This document shows, piece by piece, positions 8,002 to 16,892 of a DNA stretch of 19,434 bases; the first letter of the stretch is position 1, and each line of letters opens with the position of its first letter. The DNA comes from an uncultured Polaribacter sp. Lineage in GTDB: Bacteria; Bacteroidota; Bacteroidia; Flavobacteriales; Flavobacteriaceae. The notes below the pieces were generated by a model, which was given only the letters and a program-made list of their open reading frames with translations, made no database searches and had not been told where the DNA came from. The position numbers were made by a program, and so were the translations under genes. The stretch covers positions 1 through 19,434 of the forward strand of contig CALHCK010000115.1 in assembly GCA_937936695.1 (NCBI GenBank). Direction: 5' to 3'.

Positions 8002-8658
8002 ATGATTCGTTTTCACAAAGAAGGTTACCAAATAATAGTTGCAGCGTTAATAATATCTGTATCTGGTATATTATTAGCAGAAAAACTAATAGAAATAACC
8101 TGGTTGGTTAAAGCTATTCAAATTTTAATTATAGTATTATTAATTATTATTTTACAGTTTTTTAGAAATCCAAAAAGGGTTTCACCTAAAAAAGAAGGAA
8201 CTTTAGTAGCTCCTGTAGATGGTAAAGTAGTAGTTATAGAAGAAGTAGAAGAACCAGAGTATTTTAAAGGAAAAAGATTGCAAGTTTCTATATTTATGTC
8301 TCCATTTAATGTGCATGTTACACGTTACGCTATGAGTGGTGTTATAAAATATAGTAAGTACCACCCTGGTAAATATTTAGTTGCGTGGCATCCAAAAGCG
8401 TCAACAGAAAATGAAAGAACAACTGTAGTTATTAATGATGCAAATTTTGGAGATGTATTGTACAGACAAATTGCAGGTGCTTTGGCAAAGAGAATTGTAA
8501 ATTATGCAAAAGAAGGAGATGTTGTTGTGCAAGGTACAGATGCTGGTTTTATTAAATTTGGTTCTAGAGTAGATTTGTTTTTACCGTTAGGAACAAAATT
8601 AAATGTAGCACTAGGAGATAAGGTAAAAGGTGGAGAACAAATAATTGCGCAAAAATAA
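8002..8658 (+). CDS. psd: Phosphatidylserine decarboxylase proenzyme (short type)
   Basis: A 218-aa membrane-associated enzyme that decarboxylates phosphatidylserine to phosphatidylethanolamine, the main flavobacterial phospholipid. A hydrophobic N-terminus (about residues 10-52) is followed by the conserved LVAPVDGKVVVIE, FMSPFNVHVTRYA with the active-site His, and NERTTVVI. The self-cleavage site that yields the pyruvoyl group is G187-S188 in KFGSRVDLFLP. This is the short PSD-A class, so its length is normal. It lies 2 nt after cdsA and 5 nt before the ACBP gene. No phosphatidylserine synthase (pssA) is in the cluster; it must be elsewhere. Confidence 0.96.
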   Translation: MIRFHKEGYQIIVAALIISVSGILLAEKLIEITWLVKAIQILIIVLLIIILQFFRNPKRVSPKKEGTLVAPVDGKVVVIEEVEEPEYFKGKRLQVSIFMSPFNVHVTRYAMSGVIKYSKYHPGKYLVAWHPKASTENERTTVVINDANFGDVLYRQIAGALAKRIVNYAKEGDVVVQGTDAGFIKFGSRVDLFLPLGTKLNVALGDKVKGGEQIIAQK

Positions 8659-8663
8659 ATTGC

Positions 8664-8915
8664 ATGGAGCTTGATTTAGACAAAGAGTTTAAAAAGGCTT
8701 TCGATAAAATTACTAAGCTTAATCAACAGATAGCACCTGATGTAAAATTAAAATTTTATGCTTACTATAAACAGGCTAGTTGCGGAAACAAGTTTTATTT
8801 TAATCGAGATGTAAATTTAATAAATGCTTTTAAGCTGAATGCTTGGATACAATTAAACGGAATGTCTGCCGACGAGGCTAAAAAAGAATATATTAAATTA
8901 TCGAAACAATTTTAA
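8664..8915 (+). CDS. Acyl-CoA-binding protein
   Basis: An 83-aa protein of the ACBP family, close to the usual 85-90 aa. ACBPs are small four-helix cytoplasmic proteins that hold long-chain acyl-CoA. Family marks seen are the LKFYAYYKQASCG motif (about 29-41; consensus K-Y-YKQAT-G), KLNAWIQLNGMS (about 52-63) and the closing EAKKEYIKL. ACBP is mostly eukaryotic and occurs in only some bacteria, so its link to psd and cdsA (5-nt gap) is of interest. It probably supplies or buffers acyl-CoA for lipid metabolism, though that is inference. Confidence 0.9.
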   Translation: MELDLDKEFKKAFDKITKLNQQIAPDVKLKFYAYYKQASCGNKFYFNRDVNLINAFKLNAWIQLNGMSADEAKKEYIKLSKQF

Positions 8916-8936
8916 ATCTTAAATATTATACCCATC

Positions 8937-9569
8937 ATGAAAAAATTAGCAGTTTTATTATTAGTCGTAACAGCTTTTAATCTTGCATCTTGTAAGTCTG
9001 AAAAAGCAAAAGAAAATGCACCTAAATTAGAAAAAAAACAAGAAAAGAAACAAAGTACGTTTCCTTATTCTTTACAATCTGCAAGCAGTGAAATTAAATT
9101 TGTAGCTTACAAAACTACAGACAAAGTACCTGTAGGAGGTCAGTTTAAAAAAGTAGTTATTACTGCTAATGGAGATGGTAATTCTGTAAAAGAAGCAATT
9201 AATAATGCAGAATTCTCTATACCAGTAAGTAGTATTTTTACAAACAATACTAGTAGAGATTACAAAATTCAAAAATTCTTTTTTGGTGTAATGGATAACA
9301 CAAAATTATTATCTGGTAAATTTAACATTAAAGACGATACATCAGGAACTGTTAGTATTACTATGAATGGAGTAACTGACAAAGTACCATTTACGTATAC
9401 AATTGCTGGTAATGTTTTTTCTATGAAAGCAACTATGGATGTTAAGAAATGGAATGCTGTTAAAGCTTTAAATTCTTTAAATACAGTATGTAAAGAATTA
9501 CACAAAGGTGCAGATGGAGTTTCTAAAACATGGAATGAAGTTGCATTAGATATAAAAACAACTTTCTAA
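8937..9569 (+). CDS. YceI-like domain lipoprotein
   Basis: A 210-aa exported lipoprotein. The signal peptide ends in a lipobox LASC with Cys19 as the lipidated residue, followed by a Lys/Glu-rich linker (about 20-42). The rest resembles the YceI/lipocalin-like beta-barrel family, which binds isoprenoid or other lipids: SASSEIKFVAYKTTDKVPVG opens the domain, and paired strands with GKFNIKDDTSGTVSITMNG and WNEVALDIKTTF follow. It is 21 nt after the ACBP gene on the same strand with no clear promoter between, so it may be the last gene of the lipid cluster. The ligand is unknown. Confidence 0.85.
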   Translation: MKKLAVLLLVVTAFNLASCKSEKAKENAPKLEKKQEKKQSTFPYSLQSASSEIKFVAYKTTDKVPVGGQFKKVVITANGDGNSVKEAINNAEFSIPVSSIFTNNTSRDYKIQKFFFGVMDNTKLLSGKFNIKDDTSGTVSITMNGVTDKVPFTYTIAGNVFSMKATMDVKKWNAVKALNSLNTVCKELHKGADGVSKTWNEVALDIKTTF

Positions 9570-10019
9570 AAAAAAAACTTATTTTTTTTAAAAAAGTTAA
9601 AAAAAAAGTATATATTTGATATATTAATAATTAATTAACCCCTAAAATTAATAATTAAGTATTGATTATATACTTTTTTGTATCCCCTAAAAATGACTAA
9701 AAAATTTTCCCCTAGATTTTTAAGATCCTTCACAAGTGTTTTTTTTAAAAACCTTCATTTAGAATTAGCTTCTAAATTCTTATCTATTTCGAGAAAAATT
9801 AATACGCATTGTAAAAACAAAATAAATACTATTTTATTTATAGTTTACAATAGGATACCTACATTAATTTTAGATTTTTTCATCAAATTAAACCATATAA
9901 ACATTAAAAGCATAAATAAAATAATGTATATCTAGCAATAGAGTTTACAACCGCTTTACATTGAATATTATAATAATTTAGCCCCTAATAAATATATTAA
10001 CCCCTAATCTATTCAAAAA
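9568..10019 (+). promoter_or_regulatory. AT-rich intergenic leader with -7 box and CCCCTA repeats
   Basis: A 450-bp stretch without a convincing gene. It opens with an A10, T8, A6, A9 series (9568-9607) that could act as a weak terminator for the preceding gene and as curved DNA in front of a -7 box TATATTTG (9611-9618). Two direct copies of ATTAATAATTAA (9623-9634, 9647-9658) flank a CCCCTAAAA. CCCCTA occurs at 9639, 9684, 9709, 9982 and 10001, all on the plus strand, the last 15 nt before the ATG at 10020. If transcription starts near 9624, the gene at 10020 has a leader of about 400 nt. An 80-codon frame from 9693 is discussed under rejected items. Confidence 0.45.
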
Positions 10020-10466
10020 ATGAAAAATTTAAAAACCTATTTTCTGTTTGCAGCAGTATTATTTGCAACAGCTACTGTAAGTGCACAAGATTATTTAATG
10101 ACACTAAAACCTCTTTCGGCTAGTGTGTTAGATCTTAAGGAAGAAACTAAAGAAACTCCTTTAATTAAAGATAAAACATTTAGCTACCAATACAAAGGAG
10201 AAGATGTTTTAGTAGTATTTGAAGGTAAAGAACATTTTGAATTTTATAATAATAAAAAACACTTTATAAAATCAGACCTTTTATGGACCTCTAAAGATGA
10301 GTGTTACATGATTATTAGAGATTTTAACTTACCAAACTTCCCTTTTAAAGCAGGTACTAAAATGAGAATGAAAATTACCAAAGTAGAAAACGGTTTTATT
10401 CATTACACATCTACTCTAGGAGGTAGAACTTGGAAAGGTAAAATGAAAGAAAGTGATGTAAAATAA
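10020..10466 (+). CDS. Exported protein of unknown function
   Basis: A 148-aa protein with a clear Sec signal peptide: MKNLKTYFLFAAVLFATATVSAQ, with cleavage likely after VSA. The mature part of about 126 residues is rich in beta-strand-like stretches (YQYKGEDVLVVFEGKEHFEF; MRMKITKVENGFIHYTST) and ends WKGKMKESDVK. It has one Cys and no lipobox. I do not recognise a named family. It should be periplasmic or outer-membrane associated. It has an unusual long leader with CCCCTA motifs and converges with the epimerase gene, with a 10-nt gap between stops. Confidence 0.8.
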   Translation: MKNLKTYFLFAAVLFATATVSAQDYLMTLKPLSASVLDLKEETKETPLIKDKTFSYQYKGEDVLVVFEGKEHFEFYNNKKHFIKSDLLWTSKDECYMIIRDFNLPNFPFKAGTKMRMKITKVENGFIHYTSTLGGRTWKGKMKESDVK

Positions 10467-10476
10467 GTTGTTAAAT

Positions 10477-11358
10477 TTATTTTAAGTTATTTAAAGCTTT
10501 TTTAAGCGTTAAGAATCGAAAAGAAAATCCCCCGTTCTTTTCGATTTTTTTTGCTGAAATTTTACTGCCTTCAGTTAATAACATAGCCATTTCTCCTAAA
10601 TAAATATTCAGTAAAAAACTAGGTACAGCTATTCCTAAATATGGTCTTTTGTATACTTTGGCTACTATTTTAGAAAAAGAAGTACTTGTATGATGTTCTG
10701 GTGCAACAGCATTATAAATACCCGTTAAGTTGTTTTCTATAGCAGCAACATACATATTGCATAAATCGTTGATATGAATCCATGGTAAAAACTGTTTACC
10801 AGAAGCTAATGGAGATATAATAGGAGTTTTCATTTTAGCCAACGCACCGCCTTGTTTAGTCAACACAATACCTGTTCTTAAAATAGTAACGGGTATGTTT
10901 ATTTTAGAAAACTGTAAAGCTGCAGTTTCCCATTTTTGGCATACATCACTTAAAAAATCATTACCAGCACTATCTGTTTCAGTAAAAATTTTATCAGTGG
11001 TTATTGCTCCGTAATAACCAATACCAGACGCCGATATAAACCCCTTTAAATTAATGTTTAATTCGTTAATTTTATCAAAAAGTAAATTAGCACTTTTTAC
11101 TCTACTATCAATAATCAACTGTTTTCTTTCAGTACTCCAACGTTTATCTGCAATACCTGCACCTGCTAAATGAATTATATAATCTGTATTTTCAAGCGCT
11201 TTTTTATCGACATAACTTTTAGAAATATCCCATAAAAACTCGTTATCCTCCTTAGGGTTTCTACTTAAAATAGCAACTTTATATCCTTTATCAACTAATA
11301 TTTGTGTTAGTTTTTTTCCAATTAAACCAGTACCTCCAGTAATTACAATTTTTGTCAT
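10477..11358 (-). CDS. TIGR01777 family epimerase (SDR39U1/YfcH-like)
   Basis: A 293-aa extended short-chain dehydrogenase/epimerase of the TIGR01777 (YfcH) family, normal length. The NAD(P)-binding motif GGTGLIG is at residues 8-14. Typical family segments follow: HLAGAGIADKRWS, ASGIGYYGA (near residues 109-118), ILRTGIVLTKQGGALAKM and PWIHINDL. The C-terminal DUF1731 part, with VPSFLLNIYLGEMAMLL, is present. The natural substrate of this family is not established. It is cytoplasmic, transcribed alone, and divergent from the VWA gene across 173 bp. Confidence 0.93.
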   Translation of the reverse strand: MTKIVITGGTGLIGKKLTQILVDKGYKVAILSRNPKEDNEFLWDISKSYVDKKALENTDYIIHLAGAGIADKRWSTERKQLIIDSRVKSANLLFDKINELNINLKGFISASGIGYYGAITTDKIFTETDSAGNDFLSDVCQKWETAALQFSKINIPVTILRTGIVLTKQGGALAKMKTPIISPLASGKQFLPWIHINDLCNMYVAAIENNLTGIYNAVAPEHHTSTSFSKIVAKVYKRPYLGIAVPSFLLNIYLGEMAMLLTEGSKISAKKIEKNGGFSFRFLTLKKALNNLK

Positions 11359-11531
11359 ACAGTAAAAATAAAAAAGAGTTCTTAAAAGTTACTTTGGTTT
11401 TAATAGATAAAACTTATTAGTTTATACGTATTAAAACTTGTTGTTAAATTATAACTATAACTGATTACAGCATACATTAAACTAATGTTAATATTTAAAA
11501 AGATAACTATTAAAGTTTTATTTTTATAGTG

Positions 11532-12656
11532 ATGAAAAATAGCACAAACAAAAAAGGATTTATTTTTAAACCTTATAAAGCAGAAAATCAGTCTCCGTTC
11601 GAAAAATTATTCGAAATTTTTAAGGAGTTGATAACTCATACTTCTGGAGATTTTGATGAGGCTATAGATTGGCTACGATCTTTAGATAAAGAATATCAAC
11701 TTACAGATGAAAATTATACGATAGACGATTTTATTGAAGATTTAAAGAAAAAAGGATACATAAAAGAAGAAATAAAATCTGATGGAGATGGAGGTACTAA
11801 AATTACCGCTAAAACAGAAAGAGCCATTCGTCAGCAAGCTTTAAATCATATTTTTGGAAAAATAAAAAGGAGTGGAGCCGGAAATCACAAAAGTAAGTCT
11901 CCAGGAATTGGAGATGAACACACAGGAGATTTTAGAAGTTACCAATTTGGAGACGCATTAGATAAAGTATCTATTACAGAAAGTATTAGAAATGCTCAAA
12001 TTAACAACGGTATAGATCAATTTAGTCTTACAGAAAATGATTTGGTTGTAGAAGAAACCTTACACAAATCTCAAATGAGTACGGTTTTAATGATTGATAT
12101 TAGCCATTCTATGATATTGTATGGAGAAGACAGAATTACGCCAGCAAAAAAAGTAGCAATGGCGTTGGCAGAGTTAATAACTACCCGTTATCCAAAAGAT
12201 ACTTTAGATATTATAGTTTTTGGTAATGATGCTTGGTCTATAAAAATAAAAGATTTGCCTTATTTACAAGTGGGCCCTTACCATACAAATACTGTAGCAG
12301 GTTTAAATTTAGCAATGGATTTATTACGCAGAAAGCGTAACACAAACAAGCAAATTTTTATGATAACAGACGGTAAACCTAGTTGTTTACGATTATCGGA
12401 CGGCCAATATTATAAAAATAGTAACGGGTTAGATAAGCATATTGTAAATAAATGTTATGCCATGGCACAGCAAGCAAGAAAATTACATATACCTATTACC
12501 ACGTTTATGATAGCCCAAGATCCGTACTTAAAACAGTTTGTGCAGGCTTTTACACAAGCAAACCAAGGAAAAGCGTTTTATACAGGCTTAAAAGGTTTGG
12601 GAGAAATGATTTTTGAGGATTACGAAACTAATCGTAAAAAACGAATAAGAGGATAA
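11532..12656 (+). CDS. VWA domain protein, partner of MoxR-type ATPase
   Basis: A 374-aa cytoplasmic protein. The N-terminal 180 residues are helical and charged. The von Willebrand A domain follows, with a complete MIDAS metal site: DISHS at 189-193, a Thr in HTNTVAG (about 252-258) and TDGKP at 279-283. The next gene is an AAA+ ATPase of the MoxR/magnesium-chelatase type. Such VWA-ATPase pairs act together as metal-dependent chaperones or protein remodellers, with the VWA part choosing the target. The target is unknown. I start at the ATG at 11532 rather than the overlapping GTG at 11529. No TAnnTTTG box was found in the 173-bp upstream gap. Confidence 0.9.
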   Translation: MKNSTNKKGFIFKPYKAENQSPFEKLFEIFKELITHTSGDFDEAIDWLRSLDKEYQLTDENYTIDDFIEDLKKKGYIKEEIKSDGDGGTKITAKTERAIRQQALNHIFGKIKRSGAGNHKSKSPGIGDEHTGDFRSYQFGDALDKVSITESIRNAQINNGIDQFSLTENDLVVEETLHKSQMSTVLMIDISHSMILYGEDRITPAKKVAMALAELITTRYPKDTLDIIVFGNDAWSIKIKDLPYLQVGPYHTNTVAGLNLAMDLLRRKRNTNKQIFMITDGKPSCLRLSDGQYYKNSNGLDKHIVNKCYAMAQQARKLHIPITTFMIAQDPYLKQFVQAFTQANQGKAFYTGLKGLGEMIFEDYETNRKKRIRG

Positions 12657-12727
12657 TATTATTTTTAAAATTTAAAAGTATAAGATTTAGTTTATAAGCA
12701 CTTATAGCTAATTCAAAAACACTAGAA

Positions 12728-14194
<1,467 letters not shown>

Positions 14195-14223
14195 TACTCT
14201 AGGTAAGTAAAATTTAATAAAAT

Positions 14224-14260
14224 AAAAAGGCCGAATTATATAATTAATTCGGCCTTTTTT
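14224..14260. terminator. Bidirectional Rho-independent terminator
   Basis: A 15-bp perfect stem (14224-14238 with 14245-14259; core GGCCGAATTA/TAATTCGGCC) has a 6-nt loop and A/T runs on both sides. It can terminate both the rightward ATPase transcript and the leftward gene at 14282. Confidence 0.92.
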
Positions 14261-14281
14261 GTGCTATTATGTCCCATATAG

Positions 14282-14860
14282 TTAAAAGTTAACCACAAGT
14301 AAATTTAAACTACTTTGTAAATCTAAGTCAAATTCTGTTTTATGCAGTTTATATATGTAGTTGTAAATGTTTTTTCCTATTTGAACCTCTATGTTTTTGT
14401 TTTTAAATAAAGTAGCGTTTAGTTTATTTTCTGCTTTAATATGTTGTTTGTATCGTTTAATAATTCTATCTCCATAAGTAAAAGAACTCTCATTATTAAT
14501 AATGTTTTGTTTTTCTAATAGTTTTAAAACAATATTATTAATTAACTTTTCTTGAATTTTAACATCTAGAGCTGTTAATTGCTCGGTGTTTTTAGTTGAA
14601 CTGTTATTTTCTTTTTCAATTGAAAAAGGATTGTTATAAACGGAAAATTTTCCTTCAGAATTATTAGTTTCTTCAGAAAATTTTAAAGCTTTTATTTCTT
14701 TAAAAATAGTTAATAATTCTGGAGTTGTATTTTCTTTTATAAGCTGTAGGTTTTTATCTACGTTAGAATTAAAAATCTTGTGACTCCATTCATTTTCATT
14801 GATTTGTGCATATGAAAGAGTAGCCATAATAATAAACGGTAGTAATAGTAAGTTTTTCAT
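14282..14860 (-). CDS. Exported protein of unknown function
   Basis: A 192-aa protein with a Sec signal peptide (MKNLLLLPFIIMATLSYAQ, cleavage likely after YA). The mature part is Lys-, Asn- and Glu-rich and mostly helical, with a low-complexity middle (SEETNNSEGKF; KENNSSTKNTEQ). No lipobox, repeat or known domain was recognised. It stands alone: a shared terminator is 22 bp downstream and the DUF2721 gene diverges upstream. No clear -7 box was seen before the ATG. Confidence 0.75.
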   Translation of the reverse strand: MKNLLLLPFIIMATLSYAQINENEWSHKIFNSNVDKNLQLIKENTTPELLTIFKEIKALKFSEETNNSEGKFSVYNNPFSIEKENNSSTKNTEQLTALDVKIQEKLINNIVLKLLEKQNIINNESSFTYGDRIIKRYKQHIKAENKLNATLFKNKNIEVQIGKNIYNYIYKLHKTEFDLDLQSSLNLLVVNF

Positions 14861-15077
14861 ATATAGTGGATTAGATTATTAATATACGAGTTTTCTATCA
14901 AAAAACAGGTGTAATTTAATTAGAATTAATTATGATTTAATAAGATAATTTGATGTTTTAGATGTAAGGATTTTATAAAATTTGTTGTTAAAAACTAAAA
15001 GTGAAAGTATTTATAATTAGTAGTAAGTAAAATTCTAAAAAAAGAAGTAACTTGTTTTAAGGCTATTAATAATTGAC

Positions 15078-15085
15078 TAATTTTG
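15078..15085 (+). promoter_or_regulatory. -7 promoter element of the DUF2721 gene
   Basis: TAATTTTG matches TAnnTTTG and ends 8 nt before the ATG at 15094. It lies inside the longer TTG-initiated reading frame, which argues for the downstream ATG as the true start and for a leader of only a few nt. Confidence 0.5.
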
Positions 15086-15093
15086 ATGTTTAT

Positions 15094-15504
15094 ATGGAAG
15101 AATTAACACTAACAACACCAGCCGTTTTGTTTTCGGCAATTTCTTTAATTATGCTAGCTTATACCAATCGTTTTTTGGCATATTCTGCAGTAATTAGAAA
15201 TTTACACGATATTTATTTGCAAAAGCAAGATGTTACCTTATTGAGGCAAATTAAAAATTTAAAGAAACGTTTGAATTTAACAAGATGGATGCAAATTTTT
15301 GGTATTACAAGTTTACTTCTTTGTGTGGTTACTATGTTTTTAATTTATATAAACTATGATAAAATAGCAATTTGGACTTTTGGCTTTGCTTTAATTCTCT
15401 TAATAATGTCTTTATCTTTGTTAATAAAAGAAATTCAAATATCTTCTCAAGCATTACAGCATCATATAGCAGATATAGAAGAACATTTAGCAAATAATAA
15501 ATAA
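15094..15504 (+). CDS. DUF2721 family membrane protein
   Basis: A 136-aa inner-membrane protein of the DUF2721 family. The family opening TPAVLFSAISLIMLAYTNRFLA forms the first membrane helix. Two more hydrophobic helices lie at about residues 69-89 and 94-112, and a charged helix closes the protein (ALQHHIADIEEHLANNK). Function of the family is unknown. The frame extends to a TTG at 15073, but a -7 box at 15078-15085 lies within that extension, so the ATG at 15094 (MEELTLTTP) is chosen. It borders the accessory block that follows. Confidence 0.85.
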   Translation: MEELTLTTPAVLFSAISLIMLAYTNRFLAYSAVIRNLHDIYLQKQDVTLLRQIKNLKKRLNLTRWMQIFGITSLLLCVVTMFLIYINYDKIAIWTFGFALILLIMSLSLLIKEIQISSQALQHHIADIEEHLANNK

Positions 15505-15639
15505 GTACCTATTCTTTGTGTTTTTTGTTTCAAAATTGGTTATCTTTTATAAAACAGAATTAAGTTGGGATTCATTTAAAAAAAATCGGTTGCAATTAAA
15601 AATTCATGTTAAAATCATTATTCTTGATTATAAATAAAT

Positions 15640-15862
15640 ATGAAAAGAATATTCAAGCGGAAAAAATAGAATAAGTAAAAATGCTTTTGGATACCGAAAA
15701 TCTTAGAATTATTGAACCGATTAAAAAATATTCAAAAAGCAAAAACTGCTGACTTTTGAGACGATTTATCTATTGAGCAACGCAAAGAAATTGAAATAGC
15801 TTCTCGAGAAATAGAAAACGGAGAAATAACAGGTTACGAATCTTTTATGCAAAACACAGATA
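15640..15862 (+). pseudogene. Degraded antitoxin of a ParE/RelE-type module
   Basis: A continuous antitoxin-like peptide can be read only by changing frame: NIQAEKIE, stop, VKMLLDTENLRIIEPIK, frameshift, NIQKAKTADF, stop, DDLSIEQRKEIEIASREIEN and GEITGYESFMQ. The last part is the typical C-terminal half of small flavobacterial antitoxins that precede ParE-like toxins. Visible lesions are a probable lost A just after the ATG (15643-15646), TAA at 15672-15674 (probably from a Leu codon), an extra A in the A6 run at 15723-15728, TGA at 15757-15759 (probably from Trp) and a lost A near 15850. Restoring the last would give a QKHR-stop ending. It cannot make a working antitoxin. Confidence 0.75.
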
Positions 15863-15864
15863 AA

Positions 15865-16135
15865 TTGAGCATAAAAGGTGTTATTTCAAAAACAGCCGAA
15901 AGGAAATTAGAAAAATTGTTCGAGTACTTAATAGAAAAATGGTCTGTTAAAATAAAAAAGGATTTCGTTGAAAAATTAGACTCCTCAATAAAGATAATTA
16001 AAAATCAGCCTGAAATATTTCCTGAATCTAAAAAAGGTAAAAGTTTAAGAAAATACATAATCACAAAAAATGTCTTTATACTATCTCTATAATCCCAAAC
16101 GAGTAAACATTGTTACGTTATTTGACACAAGATAA
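15865..16135 (+). pseudogene. Frameshifted ParE/RelE-family toxin
   Basis: The body reads as a ParE/RelE-superfamily toxin: ISKTAERKLEKLFEYLIEKW, KDFVEKLDSSIKIIKNQPEI and FPESKKGKSLRKYIITKN. The frame then goes to an early stop at 16090-16092. In the next frame the expected C-terminal end continues without a break: SLYYLYNPKRVNIVTLFDTR, stop at 16133-16135. One extra base in or just after the A6 run (16065-16072) explains this. The likely original start is at 15865 (now TTG). Because of another indel the upstream antitoxin frame now runs into the toxin frame. The truncated product would lack the terminal strand and conserved Arg region, so it is probably inactive. Confidence 0.8.
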
Positions 16136-16169
16136 AATCTGAATAAATTAGATATAGAAATATAAAAAA

Positions 16170-16289
16170 CGAAGCCCGACTTTTTTATGCGTTTTATTGC
16201 TTGAAAATATGTAAGTATTTTCCGAAATGAAATATATTAAATAAAAAATAACTTTAAATAAAGCTATTAAAAGCAATAAAATATACACG
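16170..16289. repeat. Palindromic tail of module 1 (attC-like?)
   Basis: Outer arms 16186-16202 and 16271-16287 pair over 17 bp with four mismatches, all of them transitions; the inner 11 bp (16192-16202 with 16271-16281) is perfect. An apical hairpin GAAAATA/TATTTTC (16203-16209 with 16216-16222, 6-nt loop) sits inside. The tail opens with CGAAGCCCGAC (16170-16180) and ends at CACG|TTGTTGG. Plan and spacing match the tail of module 2. Confidence 0.55.
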
Positions 16290-16348
16290 TTGTTGGTAAT
16301 AGTTTTTTGATATTCAGATAAGTTTTTATATATTATCAATTAATATTG

Positions 16349-16356
16349 TACATTTG
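16349..16356 (+). promoter_or_regulatory. -7 promoter element of the DUF4065 operon
   Basis: TACATTTG matches TAnnTTTG exactly, 32 nt before the ATG at 16389. It lies inside module 2, so the module carries its own promoter. Confidence 0.6.
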
Positions 16357-16388
16357 CAAAAGCAAGAAATTGCTAATTTAAAACTAAA

Positions 16389-16889
16389 ATGAAAACAAAT
16401 TATAGAGCATTAGACGTTTCTTCTTTCTTTATTAGGAAAGGTGTTAGTCCTCTGAAATTACAGAAGTTACTGTATTATTCTCAGCTTTGGTTTTTTGTTA
16501 AAAATGACAAAAGGTTGTTTGATGACAGAATTCAAGCTTGGATATATGGTCCTGTGGTTTATGATGTTTGGGCTAATTTTAAGTTTATGAAAAGAAGTTC
16601 TATTATTCCAAATAATAGAGCTGTAAATTTGGATTTGGATGATCTAACTCTAGATCATTTAAATGATATATGGGAGTCCTATGGCCATTTAACGGGGGCA
16701 GATTTAGTTGATTTAACTCATAATGATTTACCTTGGAAAAACAGTAGAAAAGGGCTTTTAAGTAATGAACCTAGTGATAAGGAAGTAATAATAAACAAAG
16801 ACACTACAATTGATTTTTCATTAGATTCTTGCAATAGGATACCAATTGTAAATACACAAAATACTTTAGGGCGTTATTCTAACTTTTAG
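16389..16889 (+). CDS. Panacea-domain (DUF4065) protein, probable antitoxin
   Basis: A 166-aa protein whose N-terminal 75 residues match the Panacea/DUF4065 (SocA-like) domain: ALDVSSFFIRKGVSPLKLQK, LLYYSQLWFF, then LFDDRIQAWIYGPVVYDVWANF. The middle LTGADLVDLTHNDLPWKNSR is also typical. Panacea domains were shown to act as antitoxins that neutralise many unrelated toxins encoded next to them (PanAT systems), and the SocA adaptor is a relative. The C-terminal 45 residues are unlike anything I recognise and may fit the partner. The next gene begins 3 nt after the stop. Role as antitoxin is inferred from family and layout, not shown. Confidence 0.85.
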   Translation: MKTNYRALDVSSFFIRKGVSPLKLQKLLYYSQLWFFVKNDKRLFDDRIQAWIYGPVVYDVWANFKFMKRSSIIPNNRAVNLDLDDLTLDHLNDIWESYGHLTGADLVDLTHNDLPWKNSRKGLLSNEPSDKEVIINKDTTIDFSLDSCNRIPIVNTQNTLGRYSNF

Positions 16890-16892
16890 AGT

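Larger units (their letters stand above)
15589..16289 (+). mobile_element. Cassette-like module 1 (dead toxin-antitoxin), putative
   Basis: A 701-bp unit holding the decayed toxin-antitoxin genes. Its left edge is set by a CG|GTTGCAATTA sequence resembling the CG|TTGTTGGTAATA at the start of module 2. Its right edge follows a palindromic tail. This is a structural proposal: no integrase, target duplication or second copy is available in the window to prove movement. The left edge is the least certain point. Confidence 0.35.

Noticed and set aside
9072..9505. Leftward frames inside the YceI-like gene.
   Set aside because: They are shadows of the rightward gene, with no start signals or family features.
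9678..9935. An 80-85 codon frame in the intergenic region before the exported protein, with an ATG at 9693 just after a CCCCTA motif.
   Set aside because: The peptide is rich in Ile, Asn, Lys, Phe and Ser with no recognisable pattern, as expected of random AT-rich DNA. The CCCCTA context is the only support.
16148..16339. A leftward 63-codon frame.
   Set aside because: It lies across the palindromic tail of module 1 and the promoter region of module 2, and its composition is that of random AT-rich sequence.
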